A program made the position numbers and the translations under genes. A DNA stretch of 13,385 nt, taken from the NCBI GenBank assembly GCA_031255875.1, contig JAIRRR010000293.1, positions 1 to 13,385 of the forward strand, written 5' to 3'. The notes beneath the pieces are model-generated. The model did not search any database. It saw nothing but the letters and a program-made list of their open reading frames with translations, and had not been told where the DNA came from. This document shows positions 6,669 to 13,385 of this stretch, piece by piece; positions within the stretch are counted from its first letter, which is position 1; every line of letters starts with the position of its first letter. The stretch is from Treponema sp. (lineage in GTDB: Bacteria; Spirochaetota; Spirochaetia; Treponematales; Breznakiellaceae).

Positions 6669-8020
6669 TAGTAAAAATCATTCTTGGCTTGGCGGGGCTC
6701 GGGATAGTGGTCTTTGTACACGAGCTGGGGCACTTCCTCGCCGCGCGGCTTGTGGGCATCGATGTGGAGGCCTTCTCCATAGGCTGGGGAAAACCGATCC
6801 TGAAAAAAAAGATAGGAAAAGTCGAGTACCGGATCGGCATGTTTCCCGTGGGGGGTTACTGTAAGATGCGGGGGGAAAACGATATCCGGGAAGCCTCTGA
6901 AAAAGGAGAGGAGGAAATCCCCCAGCCCAAGGGAACCTACTACGGGACAAGCCCGCTGCGCCGCGTTGTCGTCTGTTTCGCCGGCCCCTTCTTCAATCTG
7001 ATCTTCGCCGCGCTGGTATATTCGGTTATCTGGGGGATAGGCTTTGAGATAAATACGCTTGAAAACCGCATTGTCCTCGCGTCGGACATTAACGCCGAAG
7101 AAAGGTACCCTGCGGATGAAGCGGGCCTTCGTTCGGGGGACAGAATCGTCCGTATCGACGGAAGGGAAACCGCTAGTTATCACGATATTCAGGAGGCGAT
7201 TGCCCTGAACGCGGAAAAGGATCTGCCCGTAACCGTGGAACGCGACGGAAAAACAGAAGAACTGCGGGTGCGGCCCAGTCTGGACAAGAGTACCGGGGCG
7301 GGGAAAATCGGGGTTTACTTCTGGACCGATCCGGTGATAGCCGGAACGGCGGCGGGAAGCCCCGCTTCTATCGCGGGCCTTGAGAAGGGGGACCGCATTC
7401 TCCGGGTAAACGGCAGGGAATTCCCCTATTCGGCGGCCATGCTGAAAATACTGGGGGAATCCCCGCCGGTGCTTCATCTGGAGTACGAGCGGGACGGCTC
7501 GGTCCGCAGCGCCGACGTAGTACTCAACTACATAGACGGGGTCCCGCAGGATATAGGCGTTTCCTATAACACCATACGCTACCGCACCCCTTCCTATTCG
7601 CCGCCCGCCGCCCTTCTCAAGGGGGCCGCCGAAACCTGGAAAACTTTTGTCGTTTCCCTGAAAAGCCTCGCCCTGCTCTTCCGGGGCATCGACCTTACCC
7701 AGGCGGTTTCCGGGCCGGTGCGGATCACCTACATGGTGGGGGACGCGGCTGCGGAAGGCTTCGGGCAGAGTTTCGGCGCCGGCGTCAGTTCCATGGTGAA
7801 TTTCCTGTCCCTCATTTCCATCGCCCTGTGCGTGATGAATCTCCTGCCGCTCCCGGTGCTGGACGGGGGCATGATTCTGCTCTTTATCATCGAGGCGCTG
7901 AGAGGCCATCCCCTGCGCCCCAAAACAATTTACGCGTTCCAGACCGTGGGAGTGGTCCTGATAGCCGGTTTAATGATCTTCGCGGTATTCGGGGACATCC
8001 TGTTCCTGGTACGCCGCTAA
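6662..8020 (+). CDS. rseP: Site-2-type intramembrane zinc metalloprotease RseP
   Basis: A 452-residue membrane protease. The first transmembrane helix holds HELGH (20-24). It is followed by FSIGWGKPI and FPVGGYCKMRGE, typical of the membrane-associated beta-hairpin. Two PDZ-like domains lie at about 120-205 and 215-290 (LRSGDRIVRIDGRE and LEKGDRILRVNGRE). The C-terminal helices carry NLLPLPVLDGG with zinc ligand Asp401. RseP-type proteases cut transmembrane proteins such as anti-sigma factors and can clear signal-peptide remnants. The ATG overlaps the end of dxr and has GGAG (6650-6653) eight bases ahead. Its natural substrate here is not visible; no anti-sigma gene lies in the window. The CpXC gene follows after 11 bases. 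Confidence 0.96.
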   Translation: MLIVKIILGLAGLGIVVFVHELGHFLAARLVGIDVEAFSIGWGKPILKKKIGKVEYRIGMFPVGGYCKMRGENDIREASEKGEEEIPQPKGTYYGTSPLRRVVVCFAGPFFNLIFAALVYSVIWGIGFEINTLENRIVLASDINAEERYPADEAGLRSGDRIVRIDGRETASYHDIQEAIALNAEKDLPVTVERDGKTEELRVRPSLDKSTGAGKIGVYFWTDPVIAGTAAGSPASIAGLEKGDRILRVNGREFPYSAAMLKILGESPPVLHLEYERDGSVRSADVVLNYIDGVPQDIGVSYNTIRYRTPSYSPPAALLKGAAETWKTFVVSLKSLALLFRGIDLTQAVSGPVRITYMVGDAAAEGFGQSFGAGVSSMVNFLSLISIALCVMNLLPLPVLDGGMILLFIIEALRGHPLRPKTIYAFQTVGVVLIAGLMIFAVFGDILFLVRR

Positions 8021-8031
8021 CGGAGGCAGGC

Positions 8032-8658
8032 ATGAAGCGGAAGATACCCTGCCTGTGCGACAATACCTTTACGGCGGATATTCCCGAAGAGATCGATCTG
8101 GACCGGGACGGCAAGTACCTTGACGAAATTGAAAACGGCGGCTTTATGAATTTTAACTGCCCAAGCTGCGGGAAGCTCCACAAGCCGGAATTCCCCCTCG
8201 CCGTAGCCTGGCCGGGCAAGGGCCTGCGGCTCGAAGTTATCCCCGAACAGGACCGGATGGGGTTTTACCGCCGGAAAAAAGAAAAGGAAAAAGGCGATAA
8301 AACAGAAGTAGTTATCGGCTACCTTGAGCTGGCGGACCGCCTGGCGGTAATACGCGACGGCCTTGACCCGGCGGTAATTGAATCGCTCAAGTACTACCTC
8401 TACCTTAAGGCCGGGGAAACCAGCGCTGAAAATGAAATAACCATCTGGTACCACGGCAAAACAGCGGACGCGGCGCTGGAATTCCACATCCGGGGTTTAA
8501 AAGAAAACAGCATGGCGCTGACCCGCCTTCCCTTTTCATTGTACGAAAAAACCGCCGGGGATTACGCAAAACACCCCAGAGCCGAACTTTTTATTTCCCT
8601 GCGGCACAAAAACTACCTTTCGGTACAAAACATGATGCTGCCGGGGAATCTGAAATGA
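8032..8658 (+). CDS. CpXC-domain zinc-finger protein of unknown function
   Basis: A 208-residue cytoplasmic-looking protein without signal peptide or membrane segment. The N-terminus MKRKIPCLC (Cys7, Cys9) and a second pair CPSC (Cys43, Cys46) form a probable zinc site, spaced as in the CpXC family (Pfam CpXC). The first pair is C-x-C rather than C-x2-C. A charged lysine-rich stretch (about 80-90) links to a C-terminal alpha/beta region without recognised motifs. The start has GGAGG (8022-8026) five bases ahead, so the longer frame opening at 7828 inside rseP is not used. The stop overlaps the next gene's ATG as ATGA. Position behind rseP and coupling to a secreted protein suggest an envelope-related or regulatory role, but the function is unknown. 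Confidence 0.75.
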   Translation: MKRKIPCLCDNTFTADIPEEIDLDRDGKYLDEIENGGFMNFNCPSCGKLHKPEFPLAVAWPGKGLRLEVIPEQDRMGFYRRKKEKEKGDKTEVVIGYLELADRLAVIRDGLDPAVIESLKYYLYLKAGETSAENEITIWYHGKTADAALEFHIRGLKENSMALTRLPFSLYEKTAGDYAKHPRAELFISLRHKNYLSVQNMMLPGNLK

Positions 8659-10718
8659 AGGCACTCCCTTCCAAAAAAAAGCCGTTCCGGGGCCCTGCCC
8701 TTCTGCTTCTGTCCGCCCTTGTGTTTCTTCTGCCCGTAGCGGGGCTGAAAGCCCAGTCCCGGGAAACGCAGGGGGGGCGGCGGCCAGCCGGGGCGCACCG
8801 GGGCGGGATCAACGCCCTTGTCCACGACGGCAAGGGCCGGGCCGTAAGCGCCGGGGAAGACGGCTTTATAGGCATTTGGGACATCGACGGAGGCCGCGCC
8901 GAGGATCGGTTCCAGATAAGCGAGCTCCCCCTCCTGGCCCTGGCGGCGCGCCCGGGCCGCAGCGAAATAGCGGCTATTGAAAGCGACAGGATGGGCCTGC
9001 ACCGCGTCTCCGTCTGGGACTACGCTGAAAAAAGAAACCTCTTTACGCTGCATTTTAGCGATCCGCTCCTCTTTATCAACTATTCCGCGTCCGGCAGTTT
9101 TATTATCGTTTCCCGGAGCGCCCGGTCGGCCGTTGCCCTTATCCGGAGCGAGACCGGCGAGCTGCTCCAATCCCCGGAGGATCTTGCGGTTACGGTTTCC
9201 TTTGCCGCCACAGGCAGATCCGAGCGCACCATGCTCACCTACTCCCCGGCCGGGGCGCTCTCCTATTGGACGCTCGAAACCGGCAGCGAATTCCGCCGTT
9301 TTTCCGTGCCCGCCAATCTTTCGAGCCCGGTCCTTTTCGGGAACGACAGTTTCCTTGCCGCCCTGGAGGGAAACAAACTTGTGATTCTGGACGCGGTTTC
9401 GGGAAATGAAATTTTCCGGGAAAGCAGGGCAAACCATCTCGCGCTTTTCCCTTCGGAAAACGAAGGCAGGGAATTCCTGGGCCTTTCGGCAAACGGGGCC
9501 GCGACAGAACTGCTGCTCTACAGGATAACGAGCGCGTCCAGGCTTGAAATAGCCGCGCGCAAGGCCCTGCCCCGGAACCTGGCGGTAAACGCCGCGATCG
9601 GCGGGATCTCCTTTTACGCCGCGATCCTGGGCGCTTCCGACGGCAGGCTGTACTTTCTGCCGGCGAGCGGGAATCCCATTCCTGCGGCCGTTTCCGCCCT
9701 GACTTCTGTGCGGGAAGGGGCCGTCTCCAACGGGATACTGGCCTTTATCGCGCAAGGGGGCCTTTCGGGCTTTATCCCCCTCGACTTTTCCGAATTCTCC
9801 GAAGGCTTTCCCATACGCCTTCTTAAAAGCACTCCCTTTACCCGCGTTACTGCGGAACCGGACGCTTCCCGGGGGGGCGCCGGGCGTTTCTTATACTGGC
9901 AGGATTCCGGCCCGCGCAGCGTTCCGGTCTTAAAGGCCGTTTCCCCGGATTACTCCCATTCGGGCGCCGGGCTCTATCCCGAATACCGGGAACAGTCCCA
10001 AACCCCGCTCCCCAATCTTTCGATAAGGTCCCCGGCCTCTTCGGCGTCAATCCTGGGCAGCCTGGCGCTGTTCATGGATCCGGCCGGCAACATCCAGGTA
10101 ATCTCGCTTGATTCCCAAACCGTGGAGTTTTCCTTTACGTCGGCCGGCTCCCTTGACGCGGCGTTTCTGGACGGGCAAAACATCGTCCTTGCCCGGGGCG
10201 CCGCGGCCGGCAATGCCCCTTTCCTCAAGGTCAACATCGTTACCGGGGAGACGGTCCCCCTCCCCTACCCCGCTTCGGCGGGCGTAAAAGTTTTCAGAAC
10301 GTCCGGCGGCCGCCTCTACGGGGCCGTAATCACCGGGAGCGGGGGGGACAGCAGGACCGTCGTCCTGCCCCTCGACGCAAACGACAGCGCCCGCCCGCCG
10401 AGCGCGATAGAATTCCCCGGGGAAGACCTGGATTTTTCGCTGGCAGAAGAAGACGGCGTAATCGCCACCAATCCGGGCGGGGGCGCCGCAGCGCTGTACG
10501 ACGGGCAGGGGCTTGCGTGGTTTGAAAGGGCGGAAGGGCTCCCCAGGCGTATCCTGGGCGGCGGCGGCTTTTTTGTGGTCATCGACAACGAGGGCGCTAT
10601 CGCCTGGCATGACAACAAAACCGGAACGCTCGCGGCGCTGCTGCGCATCTACCCCGACGGGTGGGTCCTTGAAAAAAAAGAAGGGCCGTCCCTGGGCGGC
10701 CCGGTTCTCACGGAATAG
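8655..10718 (+). CDS. Secreted WD40-like beta-propeller protein
   Basis: A 687-residue protein. Residues 1-33 form a signal peptide: Lys-rich n-region (KKK), hydrophobic core from about 14 to 30, and a likely signal peptidase I site after LKA. No lipobox cysteine is present, so a periplasmic or exported soluble form is expected. A clear WD-type blade follows (HRGGINALVHDG, then FIGIWDIDGG, residues 48-80), with a second ending VSVWDY near 122. The rest shows repeated beta-rich blades with hydrophobic triplets, Gly turns and W/D-type ends, too diverged for me to count. Such propellers act as protein-interaction platforms; no catalytic motif is seen. The ATG overlaps the CpXC stop, so the two are coupled. 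It is the last gene of the forward block. A8 tracts occur at codons 7-9 and near the 3' end. Confidence 0.72.
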   Translation: MKALPSKKKPFRGPALLLLSALVFLLPVAGLKAQSRETQGGRRPAGAHRGGINALVHDGKGRAVSAGEDGFIGIWDIDGGRAEDRFQISELPLLALAARPGRSEIAAIESDRMGLHRVSVWDYAEKRNLFTLHFSDPLLFINYSASGSFIIVSRSARSAVALIRSETGELLQSPEDLAVTVSFAATGRSERTMLTYSPAGALSYWTLETGSEFRRFSVPANLSSPVLFGNDSFLAALEGNKLVILDAVSGNEIFRESRANHLALFPSENEGREFLGLSANGAATELLLYRITSASRLEIAARKALPRNLAVNAAIGGISFYAAILGASDGRLYFLPASGNPIPAAVSALTSVREGAVSNGILAFIAQGGLSGFIPLDFSEFSEGFPIRLLKSTPFTRVTAEPDASRGGAGRFLYWQDSGPRSVPVLKAVSPDYSHSGAGLYPEYREQSQTPLPNLSIRSPASSASILGSLALFMDPAGNIQVISLDSQTVEFSFTSAGSLDAAFLDGQNIVLARGAAAGNAPFLKVNIVTGETVPLPYPASAGVKVFRTSGGRLYGAVITGSGGDSRTVVLPLDANDSARPPSAIEFPGEDLDFSLAEEDGVIATNPGGGAAALYDGQGLAWFERAEGLPRRILGGGGFFVVIDNEGAIAWHDNKTGTLAALLRIYPDGWVLEKKEGPSLGGPVLTE

Positions 10719-10749
10719 CCGGCCGCTTATTCGGAAGCCCGGTTTAATA

Positions 10750-10784
10750 CCGCGCCGAAGATTTGCTTCGAGCTTGCCGCGCGG
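10750..10784. terminator. Imperfect hairpin in the convergent gap
   Basis: In the 70-bp gap between two convergent genes, CCGCGC-CGAAG (10750-10760) pairs with CTTCG (10766-10770) and, after an 8-base one-sided bulge, GCGCGG (10779-10784). The loop is ATTTG. It reads as a hairpin from either strand, and its place fits a shared transcript end for the propeller gene and dnaB. Neither side has a T tract, so termination is inferred from position only. Confidence 0.4.
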
Positions 10785-10788
10785 AGGC

Positions 10789-12159
10789 TCATTGATCCGA
10801 TTTTTCCATCGGGACGAACTTCGTAAACTTCTGGCGGAACAGGATATTCACAATCCCGGTGGGGCCGTTCCGGTTTTTCGCCACAATTAAATCGGTGGGG
10901 ATATCGCTGCCGGGCGTTTCGGCGGAATTCTCCTTGTCGGTGTCCCGCTCGCGGTGCAGAAACAGCACCAGGTCGGCATCCTGTTCGATAGAGCCGGATT
11001 CCCGCAGATCGGCCAGCACCGGCTTCCCGGGGCCGCTCTTGGTGCGCTTGTCCACTTCCCGGCTGAGCTGCGAGAGGGCCACTATCGGGATACTGAGTTC
11101 CCGCGCCAGGCCTTTAAGCGAGCGGGAAATTTCGGCCACCTGCTCGTGCCGGGGTATCTGGTAGTTTTCGGAACTGATCAGGGTAAGGTAATCCACAAAG
11201 ATGATTTCGACATTCTGCTGCTGCCTGAGCCGCCGCGCCTGGGCGCGGAGATCGAGGAGCTTCATGTTGGGCATGTCCACGATGTAAAGAGGCGCCTCGT
11301 AAATGTTCCCCGCCGCCTGCACCAGTTTGTTAAAATCGCTCGCCTTGAGCAGCTTCGACCCCGCCCGCAGCACGTTGGATTCGATGTTCGCCTCGGCGGA
11401 GATAAGCCGCAGGGCCAGCGCCTGATCGGGCATTTCCAGCGTAAAAAACGCGGCGGGAATGTTTTTCCTGATAGTGATGTTGGCGGCCATGGCCAGGGCC
11501 AGGGCGGTCTTCCCGATGGAAGGCCGGGCGCCGATGATGATAAATTCGGCGGGCTGGAAACCGGAAGTAATATTATCCAGATCCTCAAAGCCCGAGGGAA
11601 TACCCGTAAACTGGCTTTTGGAATGGAACAGCTTTTCTATCAGCTTGATGGTTTCCGGGATAATCTCCTTAACGCTTTTATAGTTAAGGGTCTGCCCCGC
11701 GTTGGCCAGCTCGAATATGCGCTGCTGGGCGCCCTCCAGAATCATCCGGTAGTCTTTGGAATCATCGTAAGAATCCGACGTGGTTTCACCGGAAAGCCGT
11801 ATCAGGGAACGCCTTATGGAACAGTCCTTTACGATTTGGGCGTAGTAATCAATGTTGGCAATGGTGGGCACCACGTTGGTAAGGGACGCGATGTAGGGGA
11901 CATCCCCGGCGGCTTCCAGCCCCCCCCCGCGCCTGAGCTCCTCCACAACCGTGATGGTGTCGGCCTTCCGGCTCTGGTTTTTGAGACTCAGTATCGCTTC
12001 GTAGACCCGGCGGTTCGCGTTCGAATAAAAATCGCCGGACCTCAGGTACAGCTCGGCGGTGATTACCGCCTCGTCATCGAGCATGAGCGCGCCGAGGACC
12101 GCCCGTTCGGCATCCTCGTTATGGGGGGGGATTTTGTCCTTGAGTCCGGATTGGGCCAT
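10789..12159 (-). CDS. dnaB: Replicative DNA helicase DnaB
   Basis: A 456-residue DnaB without intein. The N-terminal domain begins KDKIPPHNEDAERAVLGALMLD (residues 7-28). The RecA-like C-terminal domain has Walker A GARPSIGKT (210-218), LEM with Glu242, Walker B IIFVDYL (319-325, Asp323), DLRESGSIEQDAD (384-396) and the NRNGPTG turn (429-435). It is the hexameric 5'-3' helicase that unwinds the fork and recruits primase. The ATG lies 12 bases after the rplI stop. The gap is pyrimidine-rich (TTCTTTTCCGCC) and has no Shine-Dalgarno sequence, so translation probably depends on ribosomes finishing rplI. Two homopolymer runs lie in frame: C8 (coding strand) at codons 10-13 and G9 at codons 78-80. 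Confidence 0.98.
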   Translation of the reverse strand: MAQSGLKDKIPPHNEDAERAVLGALMLDDEAVITAELYLRSGDFYSNANRRVYEAILSLKNQSRKADTITVVEELRRGGGLEAAGDVPYIASLTNVVPTIANIDYYAQIVKDCSIRRSLIRLSGETTSDSYDDSKDYRMILEGAQQRIFELANAGQTLNYKSVKEIIPETIKLIEKLFHSKSQFTGIPSGFEDLDNITSGFQPAEFIIIGARPSIGKTALALAMAANITIRKNIPAAFFTLEMPDQALALRLISAEANIESNVLRAGSKLLKASDFNKLVQAAGNIYEAPLYIVDMPNMKLLDLRAQARRLRQQQNVEIIFVDYLTLISSENYQIPRHEQVAEISRSLKGLARELSIPIVALSQLSREVDKRTKSGPGKPVLADLRESGSIEQDADLVLFLHRERDTDKENSAETPGSDIPTDLIVAKNRNGPTGIVNILFRQKFTKFVPMEKSDQ

Positions 12160-12171
12160 GGCGGAAAAGAA

Positions 12172-12834
12172 TCAATTCTGTTCCGGGACGGCTTCCGCAG
12201 GAGGGGCGCCTCCGTCAACGGCATCCGCCCTGTCCGGCGCTGCCCCGTCTCCGGGCGCCGACGCTTCAGCGGGAGCGTTTTCCGCAGCGGCGCTTTCATT
12301 TGCCGCGCCCGCGTCCGCCGCGGCTTCGGCAGCGGCCTGGTACCGGCGGCCCCTGCGGGCCGGCTGCTCCCTGGCCTCGGTTTTTATGACCTGGGCCTGG
12401 ACCGTAACGCTCAGCTCGGCAAAAGCCGATTCGTATAGTTTTACCGTTACCTTATATTTCCCGACGCTTTTAAAGGTATTTCCCGGCAGTTCGACTTTTT
12501 TCCGTTCCGTGGGGAAACCCTGCCTGGCAAGCTCTTCCGCCACGGTTTGGCTGGTAACCGCCCCGTAAAGCCTGCCGTTGGCACCGGCCGGCATACTGAT
12601 AACCAGTTCCAGGGCTTCAAGCTTTTCTTTAATGCCGGAAGCGTCCTGCCGTTTGGCAGCCTTGCGGGTCTCGATCTCATCGCGGCGAGCCTCGAAAAGC
12701 TTTACTGTTTTTTCCGTATAGGGCAGGGCTATGCCCCGGGGGAAAAGGTAATTGCGGGCATAACCCTTGGCGACTTCCCTGACATCCCCCTCTTCCCCAA
12801 GGGGATTCAAGTCTTTGTTCAAAATAACCTTCAT
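12172..12834 (-). CDS. rplI: Large ribosomal subunit protein bL9 with long C-terminal extension
   Basis: The first 150 residues are a complete bL9. MKVILNKDLNPLGEEGDVREVAKGYARNYLFPRGIA matches the N-terminal domain, a charged connecting helix runs at about 42-75, and the C-terminal domain extends to about 150 (RLYGAVTSQTVAEEL and IELPG-like KKVELPG). bL9 binds 23S rRNA near the L1 stalk and limits frame slippage. Normal bL9 is about 150 residues; this one has 220. The extra residues 152-220 start with a basic RRGRR patch (160-164) and continue as an Ala-rich (25 of 69), Glu/Asp/Pro-rich, probably disordered tail. The ATG has AAGGGAG (12843-12849) eight bases ahead. It lies directly upstream of dnaB, as in many bacteria. 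A candidate promoter and hairpin precede it. Confidence 0.97.
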   Translation of the reverse strand: MKVILNKDLNPLGEEGDVREVAKGYARNYLFPRGIALPYTEKTVKLFEARRDEIETRKAAKRQDASGIKEKLEALELVISMPAGANGRLYGAVTSQTVAEELARQGFPTERKKVELPGNTFKSVGKYKVTVKLYESAFAELSVTVQAQVIKTEAREQPARRGRRYQAAAEAAADAGAANESAAAENAPAEASAPGDGAAPDRADAVDGGAPPAEAVPEQN

Positions 12835-12857
12835 AATCCAAACTCCCTTCGAATCCT

Positions 12858-12878
12858 GTTAAAACCAACGGCTTTAAC
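12858..12878 (-). promoter_or_regulatory. Hairpin in the rplI leader
   Basis: On the reverse strand GTTAAAGCC-GTT-GGTTTTAAC forms a 9-bp stem with one G-U pair and a 3-base loop. It ends about nine bases before the rplI ribosome site. It could affect ribosome access or be a weak terminator of the upstream gene; there is no extended T run. Confidence 0.4.
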
Positions 12879-12911
12879 GGAATTCGCGCGCGCCCGCAGG
12901 CCGCGGTGATT

Positions 12912-12939
12912 ATTGTAAACGGATCAGTTTTGGGGTAAA
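12912..12939 (-). promoter_or_regulatory. Candidate promoter of rplI-dnaB
   Basis: On the reverse strand TTTACC (12934-12939; four of six -35 matches) is followed after 16 bases by TACAAT (12912-12917; five of six -10 matches). A start near 12905 would leave a leader of about 70 bases containing the rplI hairpin. The 116-base gap before rplI makes a separate promoter reasonable, but the spacer is slightly short. Confidence 0.42.
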
Positions 12940-12950
12940 TCCGACGGATA

Positions 12951-13385
12951 TTATTCCCCGATCCCCGGAGTTGAGGACGATCCGTTTGTTTTCGGAACCC
13001 GGAAAGGTATCCAGTTTTCAGCGATCCCCAGCAGAGCTAAAACGGCCAGAAAAACCGCGTTAATTCCCGGGCTAAAAATAACGATTACCAGGAGGAGGTT
13101 CAGAAAGAACCTGAAAAACACCGGCATTGCCCGCCGGGAATACCAATACATCAGTATGGCGCCGCCCTGGGCCAGATACAGCATAACACAGATGACCAAA
13201 ACATTCCAAGACACGATTTCCGCAACAAGGCCGGCCGTCCGCGCACCTAGTATGCTGGAGCCAAGCACCGCCGCCAGGGAAAAGGAAAGCACCCAAATCT
13301 GCCGGGAAGACACGCGAAAAACAGCGAGGCCCCCGGCCGGGCAGGGCCTGCGGGCAATACGGGCGACGGCAAGCGAAAGCTGCCG
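12951..13385 (-). CDS. Multi-pass membrane protein resembling DUF2232/YybS, C-terminal part
   Basis: The frame is open to the window edge (144 codons visible plus TAA), so the N-terminus lies beyond 13385. A GTG at 13313 is not taken as the start because the 24 codons before it are also open. Hydrophobic segments follow one another: WVLSFSLAAVLGSSILG, a stretch ending LYLAQGGAILMYWYSRR, and FFLNLLLVIVIFSP followed by a final helix to IAENWIPFR. The LYLAQG-x-W-Y..RR arrangement and the short polar C-terminal tail resemble the end of DUF2232 (YybS-like) proteins, which are often encoded next to rpsR, rplI and dnaB. The assignment rests on memory of that pattern and on context. No biochemical function is established to my knowledge. 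Confidence 0.6.
   Translation of the reverse strand, partial: RQLSLAVARIARRPCPAGGLAVFRVSSRQIWVLSFSLAAVLGSSILGARTAGLVAEIVSWNVLVICVMLYLAQGGAILMYWYSRRAMPVFFRFFLNLLLVIVIFSPGINAVFLAVLALLGIAENWIPFRVPKTNGSSSTPGIGE

Noticed and set aside
7828..8031. An N-terminal extension of the CpXC protein inside rseP
   Set aside because: GGAGG sits five bases before ATG 8032, and the Cys motif begins right after that Met; the upstream frame encodes rseP in another phase.
12951..13313. A complete 120-residue membrane protein starting at GTG 13313
   Set aside because: The frame stays open to the window end and no ribosome site precedes the GTG; a partial larger protein is more likely.

Overview
The window looks like a chromosomal housekeeping segment from a GC-rich spirochaete, most likely a Treponema-like member of the Treponematales. 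The main argument is gene order. A forward block rpsB-tsf-frr-uppS-cdsA-dxr-rseP, with no pyrH between tsf and frr, matches the order I remember for Treponema pallidum. The protein sequences, for example the uS2 N-terminus and the CdsA C-terminal signature, fit that assignment. Genus-level placement is inference, since no database search was possible. I see no mobile element, CRISPR array, prophage or clear sign of recent horizontal transfer.

Left part (1-1211, forward): the last 120 codons of priA (replication restart helicase), a gap with a near-consensus sigma70-type promoter, a tRNA-Arg(CCG) gene, and a Maf-family nucleotide pyrophosphatase. Middle (1212-10718, forward): a structured leader precedes rpsB (TTG start), then tsf. 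A 174-bp gap holding a long GC-rich hairpin follows. After it comes a tightly packed run: frr, uppS, cdsA, dxr, rseP, a CpXC-type zinc-finger protein, and a large secreted beta-propeller (WD40-like) protein. Several of these genes overlap by 3-7 bases, which points to one translationally coupled transcript. It links ribosome recycling to isoprenoid precursor synthesis (Dxr), undecaprenyl carrier synthesis (UppS), CDP-diacylglycerol synthesis (CdsA) and envelope proteolysis (RseP). The last two genes are the least characterised members.

Right part (10719-13385, reverse): after a convergent gap with an imperfect hairpin lie dnaB, rplI (upstream of dnaB on the same strand, with a long Ala-rich C-terminal extension and its own candidate promoter) and the C-terminal part of a multi-pass membrane protein resembling DUF2232/YybS, cut by the window edge. 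DnaB and PriA at opposite ends are both replication proteins but are not in one operon here.

No previously undescribed system is evident. The best second-look items are the hairpins (tsf-frr gap, rpsB leader, rplI leader), the low-complexity tails on uS2 and bL9, the uncharacterised CpXC/beta-propeller pair coupled behind rseP, the CdsA signature substitutions, the 9-base G tract inside dnaB, and a decayed tRNA-like repeat after tRNA-Arg.
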